Part shown: positions 1 through 9,836 of the stretch, piece by piece
Numbering within the stretch: the first letter of the stretch is position 1
Layout: every line of letters begins with the position of its first letter
DNA from: Thermoanaerobacter sp.
Lineage (GTDB): Bacteria > Bacillota > Thermoanaerobacteria > Thermoanaerobacterales > Thermoanaerobacteraceae
Assembly (NCBI GenBank): GCA_014896455.1
Contig: JADBKJ010000028.1
Coordinates: 1 to 64,000 of the forward strand
Length of the DNA: 64,000 nt
Direction of reading: 5' to 3'
The notes under the pieces: generated by a model
What the model saw: the letters and a program-made list of their open reading frames with translations, nothing else
The model's database searches: none
What the model was told of the DNA's origin: nothing
Translations under genes and position numbers: made by a program

Positions 1-2
1 AC

Positions 3-137
3 CTATCTATTATCTATGAAGACTTATACGCAATTACAGGTGATGTTAATTATAGGGAAAAAGTATTGGCAGTAAAAAATAAATCAGGTAGGAAAAATGT
101 AATTATAGCTTTCGAGACTGTAAAAAATTTTGTGTAA
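3..137 (+). CDS. 3' end of a CDS truncated by the window edge (product unknown)
   Basis: Open frame from window start to TAA at 135-137: ...LSIIYEDLYAITGDVNYREKVLAVKNKSGRKNVIIAFETVKNFV*. Confidence 0.45.
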   Translation, partial: LSIIYEDLYAITGDVNYREKVLAVKNKSGRKNVIIAFETVKNFV

Positions 138-145
138 ACTGATTA

Positions 146-200
146 AAAACCTCTTTCTTGGTAAGAATTAGAATATATACAAAACCAAGAAGGAGGTTTT
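146..200 (+). repeat. Inverted repeat/hairpin upstream of the IS256-like transposase remnant
   Basis: aaaacctctttcttggt (146-162) pairs with accaagaaggaggtttt (184-200), one mismatch; lies just before the remnant start codon at 205. Confidence 0.6.
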
Positions 201-204
201 AAAA

Positions 205-882
205 ATGTCACTATTGACAAAAGAACAATTAAGAAATTTCATTAGTGAAAACAATATTCAATCTACTTAAGACCTTTATACATCATTAAAAAACCTTTTT
301 AAAGATACTATTCAAGAAATGCTTGAAGCAGAACTTTCAACAGAACTTGGCTACGAAAGATATGACAAGAAAGACAAAGATACTCAAAATTCAAGAAATG
401 GCTATACTCAAAAGACGGTAAAAACTCAATTTGGCGATATGGAAATTGATATTCCAAGAGACAGACAAGGAGAATTTGAACCCAAAATAGTTCCAAAATA
501 CAAAAGAGACATATCAGGAATTGAAGAAAAAGTAATAGCTCTTATGCAAGAGGGATGTCAACTTAAGATTTCATGACCAGATAAAAGACCTGTATGGAAT
601 AGAACTATCCGCAGAAATGGTAAGTAAAATAACCGAAAGAATAGTACCAGAAATAAAAGAATGGCAATCAAGGCCATTAGAAAAGATATACACTTTCATA
701 TTTATGGATGCCATCCATTACAAAGTAAGAACGGACGGTCATATTATCAATAGAGCAGCTTATGTAGTATTAGGTGTAACGATAGAAGGCATAAAAGAGG
801 TATTAGGGATTTGGACTTTAAAAAATGAGAGTTCAAGATTCTGGCTTGGAGTATTAAATGAGCTAAAGAACAGAGGAGTAGA
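205..882 (+). pseudogene. IS256-family (Mutator-type) transposase, degenerate and 3'-truncated
   Basis: MSLLTKEQLRNFISENNIQST*...MLEAELSTELGYERYDKKDKDTQNSRNGYTQKTVKTQFGDMEIDIPRDRQGEFEPKIVPKYKRDISGIEEKVIALMQEG / EIKEWQSRPLEKIYTFIFMDAIHYKVRTDG: IS256 transposase motifs interrupted by an in-frame stop and a frameshift, lost after LKNRGV. Confidence 0.85.
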
Positions 883-1320
883 TGTCACTAACGGTGTATA
901 ATTGACCCAGGGGTAACGAGAAGGAATTGACCCACCCCCTGTCGAAATATCCCTCTGATCTAAAATCAACCAAGAAAAACTTAAAGCCTTTGCCTCCATT
1001 GGATAAATATCAAAAGTTTCTGGAGGAACCAAGGAAGGTACATAAAGATGGTCTTTTGAGTTATGATGGTGTAAGGTATGGAGTACCATGGCAGTACAGC
1101 GGGAAAGAGGAGAATGTGATATTTCTTGGACCTCCTGGAGTGGGTAAGACACATCTAGCTGTAGCACTTGCTGTAGAAGCACTATTGCAGGGGATACCAG
1201 TTTACTTTATCACCCTATCAAAACTAATTGAAGACTTTAAAAAATGTTATGAAGAGAACGGATTAGATAGAAGGATGAGGAACTACATAAGGCCAAGGCT
1301 TCTTGTTGTTAAAGTTAAAT
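883..1320 (+). mobile_element. IS21-family remnant: left end plus fused istA C-terminal and istB N-terminal fragments
   Basis: aattgaccca repeats at 900-909 and 925-934 typical of IS21 ends; then NLKPLPPLDKYQKFLEEPRKVHKDGLLSYDGVRYGVPWQYSGKEE (IstA tail) fused to NVIFLGPPGVGKTHLAVALAVEALLQGIPVYFITLSKLIEDFKK (IstB Walker A), truncated after RNYIRPRLLVV. Confidence 0.75.
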
Positions 1321-1713
1321 TTTCTGCTGAGTAATTGCGGAGCAGAAAGCAAAATAACCTGGGAAAAAGACCCTCAAGAGAAAAATTTAAAAGATTTGGA
1401 TTGTGAAATTCTAATCAGCCTTTACACTGAAGTGTCCTCTAAAAAAGAAAGTGGATTTAAGGTATACTGCGAGGAACAAAAAACTTCTCTAAAGCTTGCT
1501 AAACATATAAACAAAGCAATGGAAGAAAAATTGCAACTTCCAAACTTGGGAATTTTTCAAAAAAGATTTGAGTACAAAGAAAGTATCATTCCTGTGGGTA
1601 TTGTACCAGCTATGGAAGACGTGAGGATAGACGATGCTCATTTGAGGAATATAGATTACAGAGAAAAAGTAGCTCAGGCCGTGTTTAATGGCTTAATAAG
1701 ATTTTATTCATAA
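1303..1713 (+). pseudogene. C-terminal remnant resembling N-acetylmuramoyl-L-alanine amidase (Amidase_3)
   Basis: DCEILISLYTEVSSKKESGFKVYC...LAKHINKAMEEKLQLPNLGIF...NIDYREKVAQAVFNGLIRFY resembles the Amidase_3 C-terminal half; N-terminal catalytic part missing, abuts IS debris. Confidence 0.45.
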
Positions 1714-1722
1714 AAAGAAGGT

Positions 1723-1761
1723 AAAAAACAGGGTTACAGCACTACCTGTACCCTGTTTTTT
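1723..1761. terminator. Bidirectional Rho-independent terminator
   Basis: aaaaaacagggt (1723-1734) / accctgtttttt (1750-1761) overlapping the sfsA stop. Confidence 0.7.
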
Positions 1762-2426
1762 AGATTGATAAAATTTTCTCCCACATCGCAGGTATAGGCA
1801 TAAACTTCTACGCCTTTCATAAAAGCTTCTCTTAAAAATTGTCCAAATTGAGGGTCCTGTTCGTCATTTGGAGTAAAGTATCTTATGTCATCCATTTGAA
1901 TTAAAAATACAACTGCCGCTCTCATTCCTTCTTCTTTGACTTTTATGAGTTCTTTTAAATGCTTTCTACCTCTTTCTGTCGGCGCATCAGGAAATTTGGC
2001 TACTCCACCTATCTCCAAAGTAACGCCTTTCACTTCTATGTAGCAAATTTCCTTTCCATTTGTAAGTTTAATGTCAAATTTACTGTTCCCAAAGCTTTTT
2101 TCCTTTTCCACCAGTTCATATCCTTTAAACTCTTCAACTATACCTTTTTTTATGCTCTCCAGAAACACTTTATTAGGTACTTGAGAATCAATTGATATAA
2201 GCCTTTTACCTTTATAGGCAAAGGCAAGCTCATAAGGGGTCTTTCTTCCCTTCTTTTCCCTCACTTCTAAAAGAACATCTGCTCCTTTTACTAGTATTTC
2301 TTTAAGTCTACCTGTATTTGGAACATGAACCAGTGTTTTAATGCCATCTATTTCGACATAGGCTTCAAATCTATTTAACCTTTCTATGAATTTCCCTTTT
2401 ATTATAGGATTTTTAATAATCATCAC
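1734..2426 (-). CDS. sfsA: SfsA family protein (sugar fermentation stimulation protein A)
   Basis: RFEAYVEIDGIKTLVHVPNTGRLKEIL, PNKVFLES, YIEVKGVTLE..ARFPDAPTERGRKHLKEL-type motifs. Confidence 0.9.
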   Translation of the reverse strand: MMIIKNPIIKGKFIERLNRFEAYVEIDGIKTLVHVPNTGRLKEILVKGADVLLEVREKKGRKTPYELAFAYKGKRLISIDSQVPNKVFLESIKKGIVEEFKGYELVEKEKSFGNSKFDIKLTNGKEICYIEVKGVTLEIGGVAKFPDAPTERGRKHLKELIKVKEEGMRAAVVFLIQMDDIRYFTPNDEQDPQFGQFLREAFMKGVEVYAYTCDVGENFINLKNRVQVVL

Positions 2427-2432
2427 AAACCC

Positions 2433-2801
2433 TCATTTCAGATCCTCTGCTGTAACTTCTGCAAAACTGGTTGGTGTCTCCCAGAGAGTAAGCTTGTAGA
2501 GTTTGTAATTGGGCCCTTTGAGTTCTCCTTCTAATTCTTTCCACATCCACAGGAGTATATTTTCAGAAGTCGTGTTAAAGCCCAGCACTTCATTTAAATA
2601 TTTGTGGTCAAGCTTTTTTATAATTTTTTCATTGACAATTTCTTTTAGCTTTACAAAGTCCAAAACCATTCCTTCCTCATCAGGATAGCCCTCAACTGTG
2701 ACCTCTAACCTATAAGTATGGCCGTGCAACTCCTCACATTTCCCATGGTAATTGACAAGGTTATGGGCACTGTCAAAAGTAAATATTTTTGTGACTCTCA
2801 T
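2433..2801 (-). CDS. queD: 6-pyruvoyltetrahydropterin synthase / 6-carboxytetrahydropterin synthase (QueD) family; likely PTPS-III type
   Basis: FDSAHNLVNYHGKCEELHGHTYRLEVTVEG: zinc His motifs and active-site CEELHGH carrying both Cys and Glu. Confidence 0.85.
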   Translation of the reverse strand: MRVTKIFTFDSAHNLVNYHGKCEELHGHTYRLEVTVEGYPDEEGMVLDFVKLKEIVNEKIIKKLDHKYLNEVLGFNTTSENILLWMWKELEGELKGPNYKLYKLTLWETPTSFAEVTAEDLK

Positions 2802-2804
2802 TTT

Positions 2805-3305
2805 TTACACCCCATTGTACCAATTCTTTTTATACAGCTTAACTCCTTCTTTATCAGGCAAATCCGCTATTAAATCTTTAATATACACATCTCCTTTTTT
2901 TATAAAAGGGTTTATATCTGAAAGAGGAATCAACACAAAAGCTCTCTCCCACATTCTCGGATGAGGAATAGTCAACACTTCATTCTTTAATTCAATATCA
3001 TCGTACAACAGTATGTCAATATCAATAGTCCTTGGACCCCATCTTATGAGTCTTTCTCGTTTTAATTTTTTTTCAATTTCATTTGCAACTTTTAATAAGT
3101 CATAAGGACCAATGTTTGTCTCCATTTCAACTGCAATATTTAAAAACATATCCTGGTTTAAATATCCTACAGGTTTTGTTTCATAAATAGGAGAAAGCTT
3201 CTTTAAAATTATACCTTCCCAATGTTCTAACTCAAAAACGGCTCTTTTTAAATTTTCTTCCCTATCTCCTAAATTAGAACCTAAAGATAAATACACTTTA
3301 CTCAT
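2805..3305 (-). CDS. folK: 2-amino-4-hydroxy-6-hydroxymethyldihydropteridine diphosphokinase
   Basis: VYLSLGSNLGDREENLKRAV; RWGPRTIDIDILLYDD; PHPRMWERAFVLIPL. Confidence 0.95.
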   Translation of the reverse strand: MSKVYLSLGSNLGDREENLKRAVFELEHWEGIILKKLSPIYETKPVGYLNQDMFLNIAVEMETNIGPYDLLKVANEIEKKLKRERLIRWGPRTIDIDILLYDDIELKNEVLTIPHPRMWERAFVLIPLSDINPFIKKGDVYIKDLIADLPDKEGVKLYKKNWYNGV

Positions 3306-4114
3306 CTTCTCACCATCGCATCAGTCATTTTAGCTACTCTTGACATCTCTTTTACATCGTGGACTCTTATTATATCCACTCCTTTTACTATTCCCACAGC
3401 TACAGTCGCCGCTGTCCCCTCCAATCTATCCTCTACATCTACGTTTAAGACTTTGCCTATCATAGATTTTCTGGAAGTACCCAAAAGGACAGGAAGTCCC
3501 AGAACTTTTAATTCCTCTAAGCGATTCATGACCTCTAAGTTATGTTCCAAAGTTTTCCCAAAGCCTATGCCAGGGTCAACTATCATCTGGTCTCTTTGAA
3601 TTCCAGCTTTCTCAGCAATTTCTATGCTCTTTTTTAAAAATTCTATGATAGATTTTACTACATCGTCGTACTCAGCCAAAATGCTATTGTGCATCATGAC
3701 AACCCCTGCATTGTATTTGGCAACTACTTCTGCCATCTTCGGGTCTTTTTGAAGCCCCCATACGTCATTTACTATATGGGCTCCTGCCTCCAGCGCCTTT
3801 AAAGCTACATTGGCCTTCATAGTATCCACAGAAATTATCACATCTGAAATTTTAGAAAGCTTTTCAATTACAGGTATAACCCTTCTAATTTCTTCCTCTT
3901 CATCGACAGGAGTATGTCCTGGCCTTGTAGACTCTCCACCTACATCTATTATGTCAGCTCCTTCTTCTATCATTTGAAGAGCTCTTTCTATGCCTTTTTC
4001 TAAAGTATTATATTTTCCCCCATCTGAAAAAGAATCAGGAGTCATATTTAAAATTCCCATTATGTAAGTTTTCTTCCCAATTTCCAGACTTTTATCTCTG
4101 CACCTAAACAACAT
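3302..4114 (-). CDS. folP: Dihydropteroate synthase (catalytic domain only)
   Basis: GILNMTPDSFSDGGKY; IDVGGESTRPG; DPGIGFGKT; GTSRKSMIG. Confidence 0.95.
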   Translation of the reverse strand: MLFRCRDKSLEIGKKTYIMGILNMTPDSFSDGGKYNTLEKGIERALQMIEEGADIIDVGGESTRPGHTPVDEEEEIRRVIPVIEKLSKISDVIISVDTMKANVALKALEAGAHIVNDVWGLQKDPKMAEVVAKYNAGVVMMHNSILAEYDDVVKSIIEFLKKSIEIAEKAGIQRDQMIVDPGIGFGKTLEHNLEVMNRLEELKVLGLPVLLGTSRKSMIGKVLNVDVEDRLEGTAATVAVGIVKGVDIIRVHDVKEMSRVAKMTDAMVRR

Positions 4115-4125
4115 GGTCTCCCTCC

Positions 4126-4692
4126 CTACTTTTTAGAGTTGATTAAAGACATTACCTCTGCCCTTGATTTTTCATCTGTTCTAAATATTCCTCTCAAAGC
4201 AGAAGTAACAGTCTTAGCCCCCGGTTTTTTGATACCTCTCATTGTCATACACAAATGTTCTGCCTCAATAACAACAGCAACTCCCAAAGGATTGACGGCT
4301 TCCATTATGGTATCTGCAATTTCACTAGTGAGCCTTTCTTGTAGCTGTGGTCTTTTTGCTAAAATGTCTACTATACGGGCTAATTTTGAAAGGCCTAAAA
4401 TTTTACCCTTTCTAGGCAAATAGGCCACATGGGCAACTCCTATAAAAGGAAGAAGATGATGCTCACACATAGAGTAAAGGGGAATATCTTTTACTAAGAT
4501 TATCTCTTGATGCTCATCTTCTTGGAAAATTTTTATAACATCTTTTACATCTGTGTGAAGTCCAGAAAAAATTTCTTCGTACATCCTGGCTACTCTGTCA
4601 GGAGTCTCAAGGAGCCCCTCCCTATTGGGATCTTCTCCTATGGCTTCAAGTATGTCTCTTACCGCTTTTTTAATCTTTTCTTTATCCATCAT
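4126..4692 (-). CDS. folE: GTP cyclohydrolase I
   Basis: [42 protein letters not shown]-like motif [14 protein letters not shown]. Confidence 0.95.
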   Translation of the reverse strand: MMDKEKIKKAVRDILEAIGEDPNREGLLETPDRVARMYEEIFSGLHTDVKDVIKIFQEDEHQEIILVKDIPLYSMCEHHLLPFIGVAHVAYLPRKGKILGLSKLARIVDILAKRPQLQERLTSEIADTIMEAVNPLGVAVVIEAEHLCMTMRGIKKPGAKTVTSALRGIFRTDEKSRAEVMSLINSKK

Positions 4693-4797
4693 ATGTGATA
4701 CCCCTTTATTTAAAAAGTCGACAACTCTATTATATTATTTTTATCTCTAAAAAGCCAGGCCTTGCAAAAAAGTTAAAAAGCAGTCCTTCGACCTTTT

Positions 4798-6309
<1,512 letters not shown>

Positions 6310-6316
6310 TCACCCT

Positions 6317-6790
6317 TTATTTGCGTATTTCTAATATTTTTAACTTTATAATTCCAGCAGGAACTTCAACAGAGACAACATCTCCTACTTTTTTCCCTAA
6401 AAGCGCTTTCCCTATTGGAGATTCGTCAGATATTTTGTTGTTCATAGGATCTGCTTCTGCTGAACCTACAATTGTATACTCTAGTTCTTCATTATAGGAT
6501 TCGTCATACACTTTTACAGTACAGCCAATGCTAACCTGGTCAAGTTTTATGTCTTCTTCGTCAATCACTTTTGCATTTTTAAGCATGGCTTCTAAGGTAG
6601 CTATTCTTCCTTCTATAAATGCTTGCTCGTTTTTTGCTTCGTCGTATTCTGAGTTTTCACTTAAATCTCCAAATGCTCTCGCTTGTTTTATCTTTTCTGC
6701 TACTTCAGCTCTTTTGACCGTCTTTAAATATTCTAATTCTTCTTCTAATTTTTTGAGTCCTTCATAAGTTAAAATTACAGGTTTGCTCAT
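6317..6790 (-). CDS. greA: Transcription elongation factor GreA
   Basis: [57 protein letters not shown]. Confidence 0.97.
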   Translation of the reverse strand: MSKPVILTYEGLKKLEEELEYLKTVKRAEVAEKIKQARAFGDLSENSEYDEAKNEQAFIEGRIATLEAMLKNAKVIDEEDIKLDQVSIGCTVKVYDESYNEELEYTIVGSAEADPMNNKISDESPIGKALLGKKVGDVVSVEVPAGIIKLKILEIRK

Positions 6791-6870
6791 AAACGATTCT
6801 CCTTTTTATAAAAATTAAAAATTGTATTTTATTCATATGTAGCAATAATGAAATTTATGTTAATATTAAT

Positions 6871-6900
6871 ACACAAGCACTGCAAAAGCAGTGCTTGTGT
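6871..6900 (-). terminator. Strong hairpin terminator downstream of the 6954-9493 cluster
   Basis: acacaagcactgc-aaaa-gcagtgcttgtgt, perfect 13-bp arms. Confidence 0.75.
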
Positions 6901-6953
6901 AATTTTCCATGTGGATTATTATAAATCAGTTAACAAATAAAGTCAAGTCTAAA

Positions 6954-8042
6954 TTATGCAAATTTCCACTCTTGTAATCTCTTTTTAGCGTTTTTTCTCA
7001 CAGATTCTATCTTTTCCATTGTAACTTCTCGCTCGAAACTTCTAAATCCCGCCAATTTAAACCCATGCTTTTTAGCAAGTTTTGATATCTCATCCACTTG
7101 TTCTACAGTCAAATCTCGCCCTAAAGAATAATTCTCAATTCGTCCTTCCATAGCAAGAATCATTGTCTCTGCCATACAGGCATAACTTGTTTTAGGTGGA
7201 AAACCAAAGTTAAAGTGGAAGTCTACATCGCCAGGCACTTCTACTACTCCACCTTCTATGACTAAAACATCATCTCTTTTATCCGCAACTTCCTTTGACA
7301 CATCTCTCGGTCTTGCTACATCGCATACAACAGCCCCTGGTTTTAGATATTCGGGTTTTATAACCGTATCTACTGCACTTGTAACAGTGATTATTATATC
7401 CGCGTCTTCTAAGGCTTCTTTTACATCTGAAGTGATATGGGCAGACATCCCCGTTTTTGTTAAAAGATAGTCTCTAAAGTTTTGCAATTTTTCTTTATTT
7501 CGTGCTACAAGTGTCATGTATTTAGCATCTCGGGACAAAATTTCTGCACAGACCTTGCCTATTGAGCCTGTCGCTCCTATCACAACGACATGAGAATCTC
7601 TTACATCTTTACCCATCATCTCTGCGGCTTTTACTGCTCCTTCTATTGCTGTAGCGACTGTATAACTGTTGCCAGTAGTTACAGCAATGTTTGAATTTTT
7701 AGCAATTGTTATTCCTGCATCTCCTACAACAGAAGTCATAGCCCCCAAGCCGACAACCTTTGCACCTAAATTTTCTACAATTTTTACTGCTTTTATTATT
7801 TTATTTAATACATAATCTTCTGGTAACTTCAGCATTTGCTCGGAGGTTAAAGGAACCGCCACAAACCAACCTTCTGTTTCAGCATATTCGCTTCTAACCC
7901 CTGTTATTTCGGAAACTTTTATAGGAGGGATAAGTCTTGTAAAACCTTCCACAACTCTTTTGGGGAACTTCTCCATTATTTTAAACTTGCGGCTTACATC
8001 TTCGTACTCTATAGGATGTATTATAAAACCAAATTTATGCAT
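6954..8042 (-). CDS. Rossmann-fold dehydrogenase related to long-chain acyl-[ACP] reductase (AAR)
   Basis: MHKFGFIIHP N-terminus; TTGNSYTVATAIEGAVKA; VIGATGSIGKVCAEILSRDAKYMTLVARNKEKL; YACMAETMILAMEGRIENYSLGRDLTVEQV..AKKHGF parallel to cyanobacterial AAR. Confidence 0.65.
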   Translation of the reverse strand: MHKFGFIIHPIEYEDVSRKFKIMEKFPKRVVEGFTRLIPPIKVSEITGVRSEYAETEGWFVAVPLTSEQMLKLPEDYVLNKIIKAVKIVENLGAKVVGLGAMTSVVGDAGITIAKNSNIAVTTGNSYTVATAIEGAVKAAEMMGKDVRDSHVVVIGATGSIGKVCAEILSRDAKYMTLVARNKEKLQNFRDYLLTKTGMSAHITSDVKEALEDADIIITVTSAVDTVIKPEYLKPGAVVCDVARPRDVSKEVADKRDDVLVIEGGVVEVPGDVDFHFNFGFPPKTSYACMAETMILAMEGRIENYSLGRDLTVEQVDEISKLAKKHGFKLAGFRSFEREVTMEKIESVRKNAKKRLQEWKFA

Positions 8043-8055
8043 ATTTATTACCTCC

Positions 8056-8964
8056 CTATTTTTGTAAATATTCTATTCTGGGTTCAAAACCTATTTTATC
8101 CAAAAGTTCATCGTAATCTTGTGTCGTCATTTCTTCTTGTTTTTTACCTGCTATTGCCACAAGAACTCCTTCCATCACATTTGTCCCAAAAGACCTGCCA
8201 TTTATGTTGGGGGTAGTAGTAATTAATATTTTCACCCCTTTCTCTTTCATCATTTCCACATCTTCCTGTGTAACTGTGTTAGTCACAATTATCTTCCCAT
8301 CGAGCCTTTCAGGCATGTATTTTTTGATAAAAAGAAAATCACCTGCAATTATGTCTGCTTCTTTATAAAATCTTTCATATTTTTTACTATCTATTTTCAA
8401 TTGCTTGTCTCCTGTGGGATAAATCATTTCAAAGGGAAGACGTACCACAATCGGCACAATGATAAAAGAAAGAAAATACACAACCTTTAGGGAATGCAAT
8501 GGTATAGGAAGATTCAAAGCAAACATCAAATCCCCTATAATAAGTCGTGCACCCTCTTCATAAAAAGCTTGTGCCATGCCAAACCTGTCCATAACACTTG
8601 TCATAAGCACTTTCTTCTCTTTTATATTAACTATTCCTTTTTTCTGTATGTATTTTATTACTTTTCTTTCAAGTGTATTTTTAAGCCCCGAGCCGTCCAC
8701 AATTGGCGTAATCTTTGCTGCATTTTTTAACGGCAATGCATCTTTTATGATATATCTTTTATTGCCTGCTGAAAGGTATAAATCTATTCCTCCCATTCCA
8801 AAAGCGTCTACTTTTCCATCCAACTCTTTAATAAGTTCTATGGCTTTTTTCAAGTCCCCATCAGTTCCTATTCTTTCTATTATAAATTTTTCTCCTAAAA
8901 TCTCTACCTCTGCTGTTTTATTTCTTGTGGAAGCACCTATGCTTATACTTACAACCCTCTTCAT
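8056..8964 (-). CDS. Conserved protein of unknown function, partner of the AAR-like gene
   Basis: Full-length 302-aa ORF 13 bp upstream of the AAR-like gene; no motif I can name confidently. Confidence 0.6.
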   Translation of the reverse strand: MKRVVSISIGASTRNKTAEVEILGEKFIIERIGTDGDLKKAIELIKELDGKVDAFGMGGIDLYLSAGNKRYIIKDALPLKNAAKITPIVDGSGLKNTLERKVIKYIQKKGIVNIKEKKVLMTSVMDRFGMAQAFYEEGARLIIGDLMFALNLPIPLHSLKVVYFLSFIIVPIVVRLPFEMIYPTGDKQLKIDSKKYERFYKEADIIAGDFLFIKKYMPERLDGKIIVTNTVTQEDVEMMKEKGVKILITTTPNINGRSFGTNVMEGVLVAIAGKKQEEMTTQDYDELLDKIGFEPRIEYLQK

Positions 8965-8968
8965 ATTT

Positions 8969-9493
8969 TCACCCTTTCAATGAATTCAATATCTCTTTTA
9001 CTACTTCAGGGTCAACATATACATCTTCTGTCAAAGGAGAATGTCCAATATTTATAGTTATGATATCTCTGTCAAATATAGCTTCTACCAATTGGCTCCT
9101 TTTGTCTGAACCTAAAAATATTATCACGTCGTGAGATTGAATTTTAGCAATCAAGTCCATTACCATGTTAAAAAGCTCCACACCACTCATGTTTTCAGCC
9201 AAGCTCAATCTCTCTTTCTCAGACAAAAGAAGTGTAAAATTAACTCCCCACTCTCTTAAAATCTCCTCCAGTTCCTCTTTATTTTTTATAGGAAAACCTA
9301 CTACAGCAATGTTTCCTCCTTTTCTAACCTCACCTAAACTTTCTAGTCTCGAGACAAAACTTCTGTCAACTTTAAAGCGAGAGGCAACCTCTTGCTGTGA
9401 AAGACCATTTTGTCTCATTTCAATTATTTTATCTATTATGCCGTGCAATTTCTCTAAATTTATAGTCTTATCACCAATTTTAATAAATTTCAT
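8969..9493 (-). CDS. HTH (XRE-like) transcriptional regulator; start re-assigned to internal ATG
   Basis: MRQNGLSQQEVASRFKVDRSFVSRLESLGEVRKGG helix-turn-helix; ATG at 9491-9493 preceded by GGAGG. Confidence 0.7.
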   Translation of the reverse strand: MKFIKIGDKTINLEKLHGIIDKIIEMRQNGLSQQEVASRFKVDRSFVSRLESLGEVRKGGNIAVVGFPIKNKEELEEILREWGVNFTLLLSEKERLSLAENMSGVELFNMVMDLIAKIQSHDVIIFLGSDKRSQLVEAIFDRDIITINIGHSPLTEDVYVDPEVVKEILNSLKG

Positions 9494-9495
9494 TT

Positions 9496-9524
9496 GCACA
9501 ACCTCCAGTGTGCACATTTTGTGC
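9496..9524. promoter_or_regulatory. Candidate autoregulatory operator of the HTH regulator
   Basis: gcaca(9496-9500)...tgtgc(9509-9513) and gcaca-ttt-tgtgc (9512-9524) overlapping inverted half-sites in the leader. Confidence 0.4.
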
Positions 9525-9603
9525 CCATACTAATTACAATTTTAATACTTTTTTAAAAAAATTTCAACACTAAAAAGAAAAATAATCCAGAAACTTTTCT
9601 GGA

Positions 9604-9831
9604 CTATTGTCCCAAAAACTTCTCAATAGGTTTTAATAAATGATTAATTATTCTATTAGTGGAAGTAATTTGAACATTTAAAAGGTAAAGAAGATTAAAT
9701 ACATATCCTGCAATTAAAAAGACAAAAAACACAACAACCTCCTTGACATTTTTTTCTCTTACAAGTCTTGGCACCTCAACAAAAGAAAAAATGACAAATA
9801 AAAGAGTAAGCATAATCACTTTAAAAATCAT
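9604..9831 (-). CDS. Small two-TM protein, candidate D subunit of a germinant receptor
   Basis: 75 aa, two hydrophobic segments (VIMLTLLFVIFSFV; VVVFFVFLIAGYVFNLLYLL), immediately downstream of gerC homolog. Confidence 0.55.
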   Translation of the reverse strand: MIFKVIMLTLLFVIFSFVEVPRLVREKNVKEVVVFFVFLIAGYVFNLLYLLNVQITSTNRIINHLLKPIEKFLGQ

Positions 9832-9836
9832 TTATC

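Noticed and set aside
927-1334. ORF as an intact DnaA/IstB-like ATPase
   Set aside because: It starts within IS21 end sequence, fuses an IstA tail to an IstB fragment and lacks the IstB C-terminal region; treated as IS debris.
4693-4797. THF riboswitch upstream of folE
   Set aside because: No recognisable THF riboswitch core in the short AT-rich leader.
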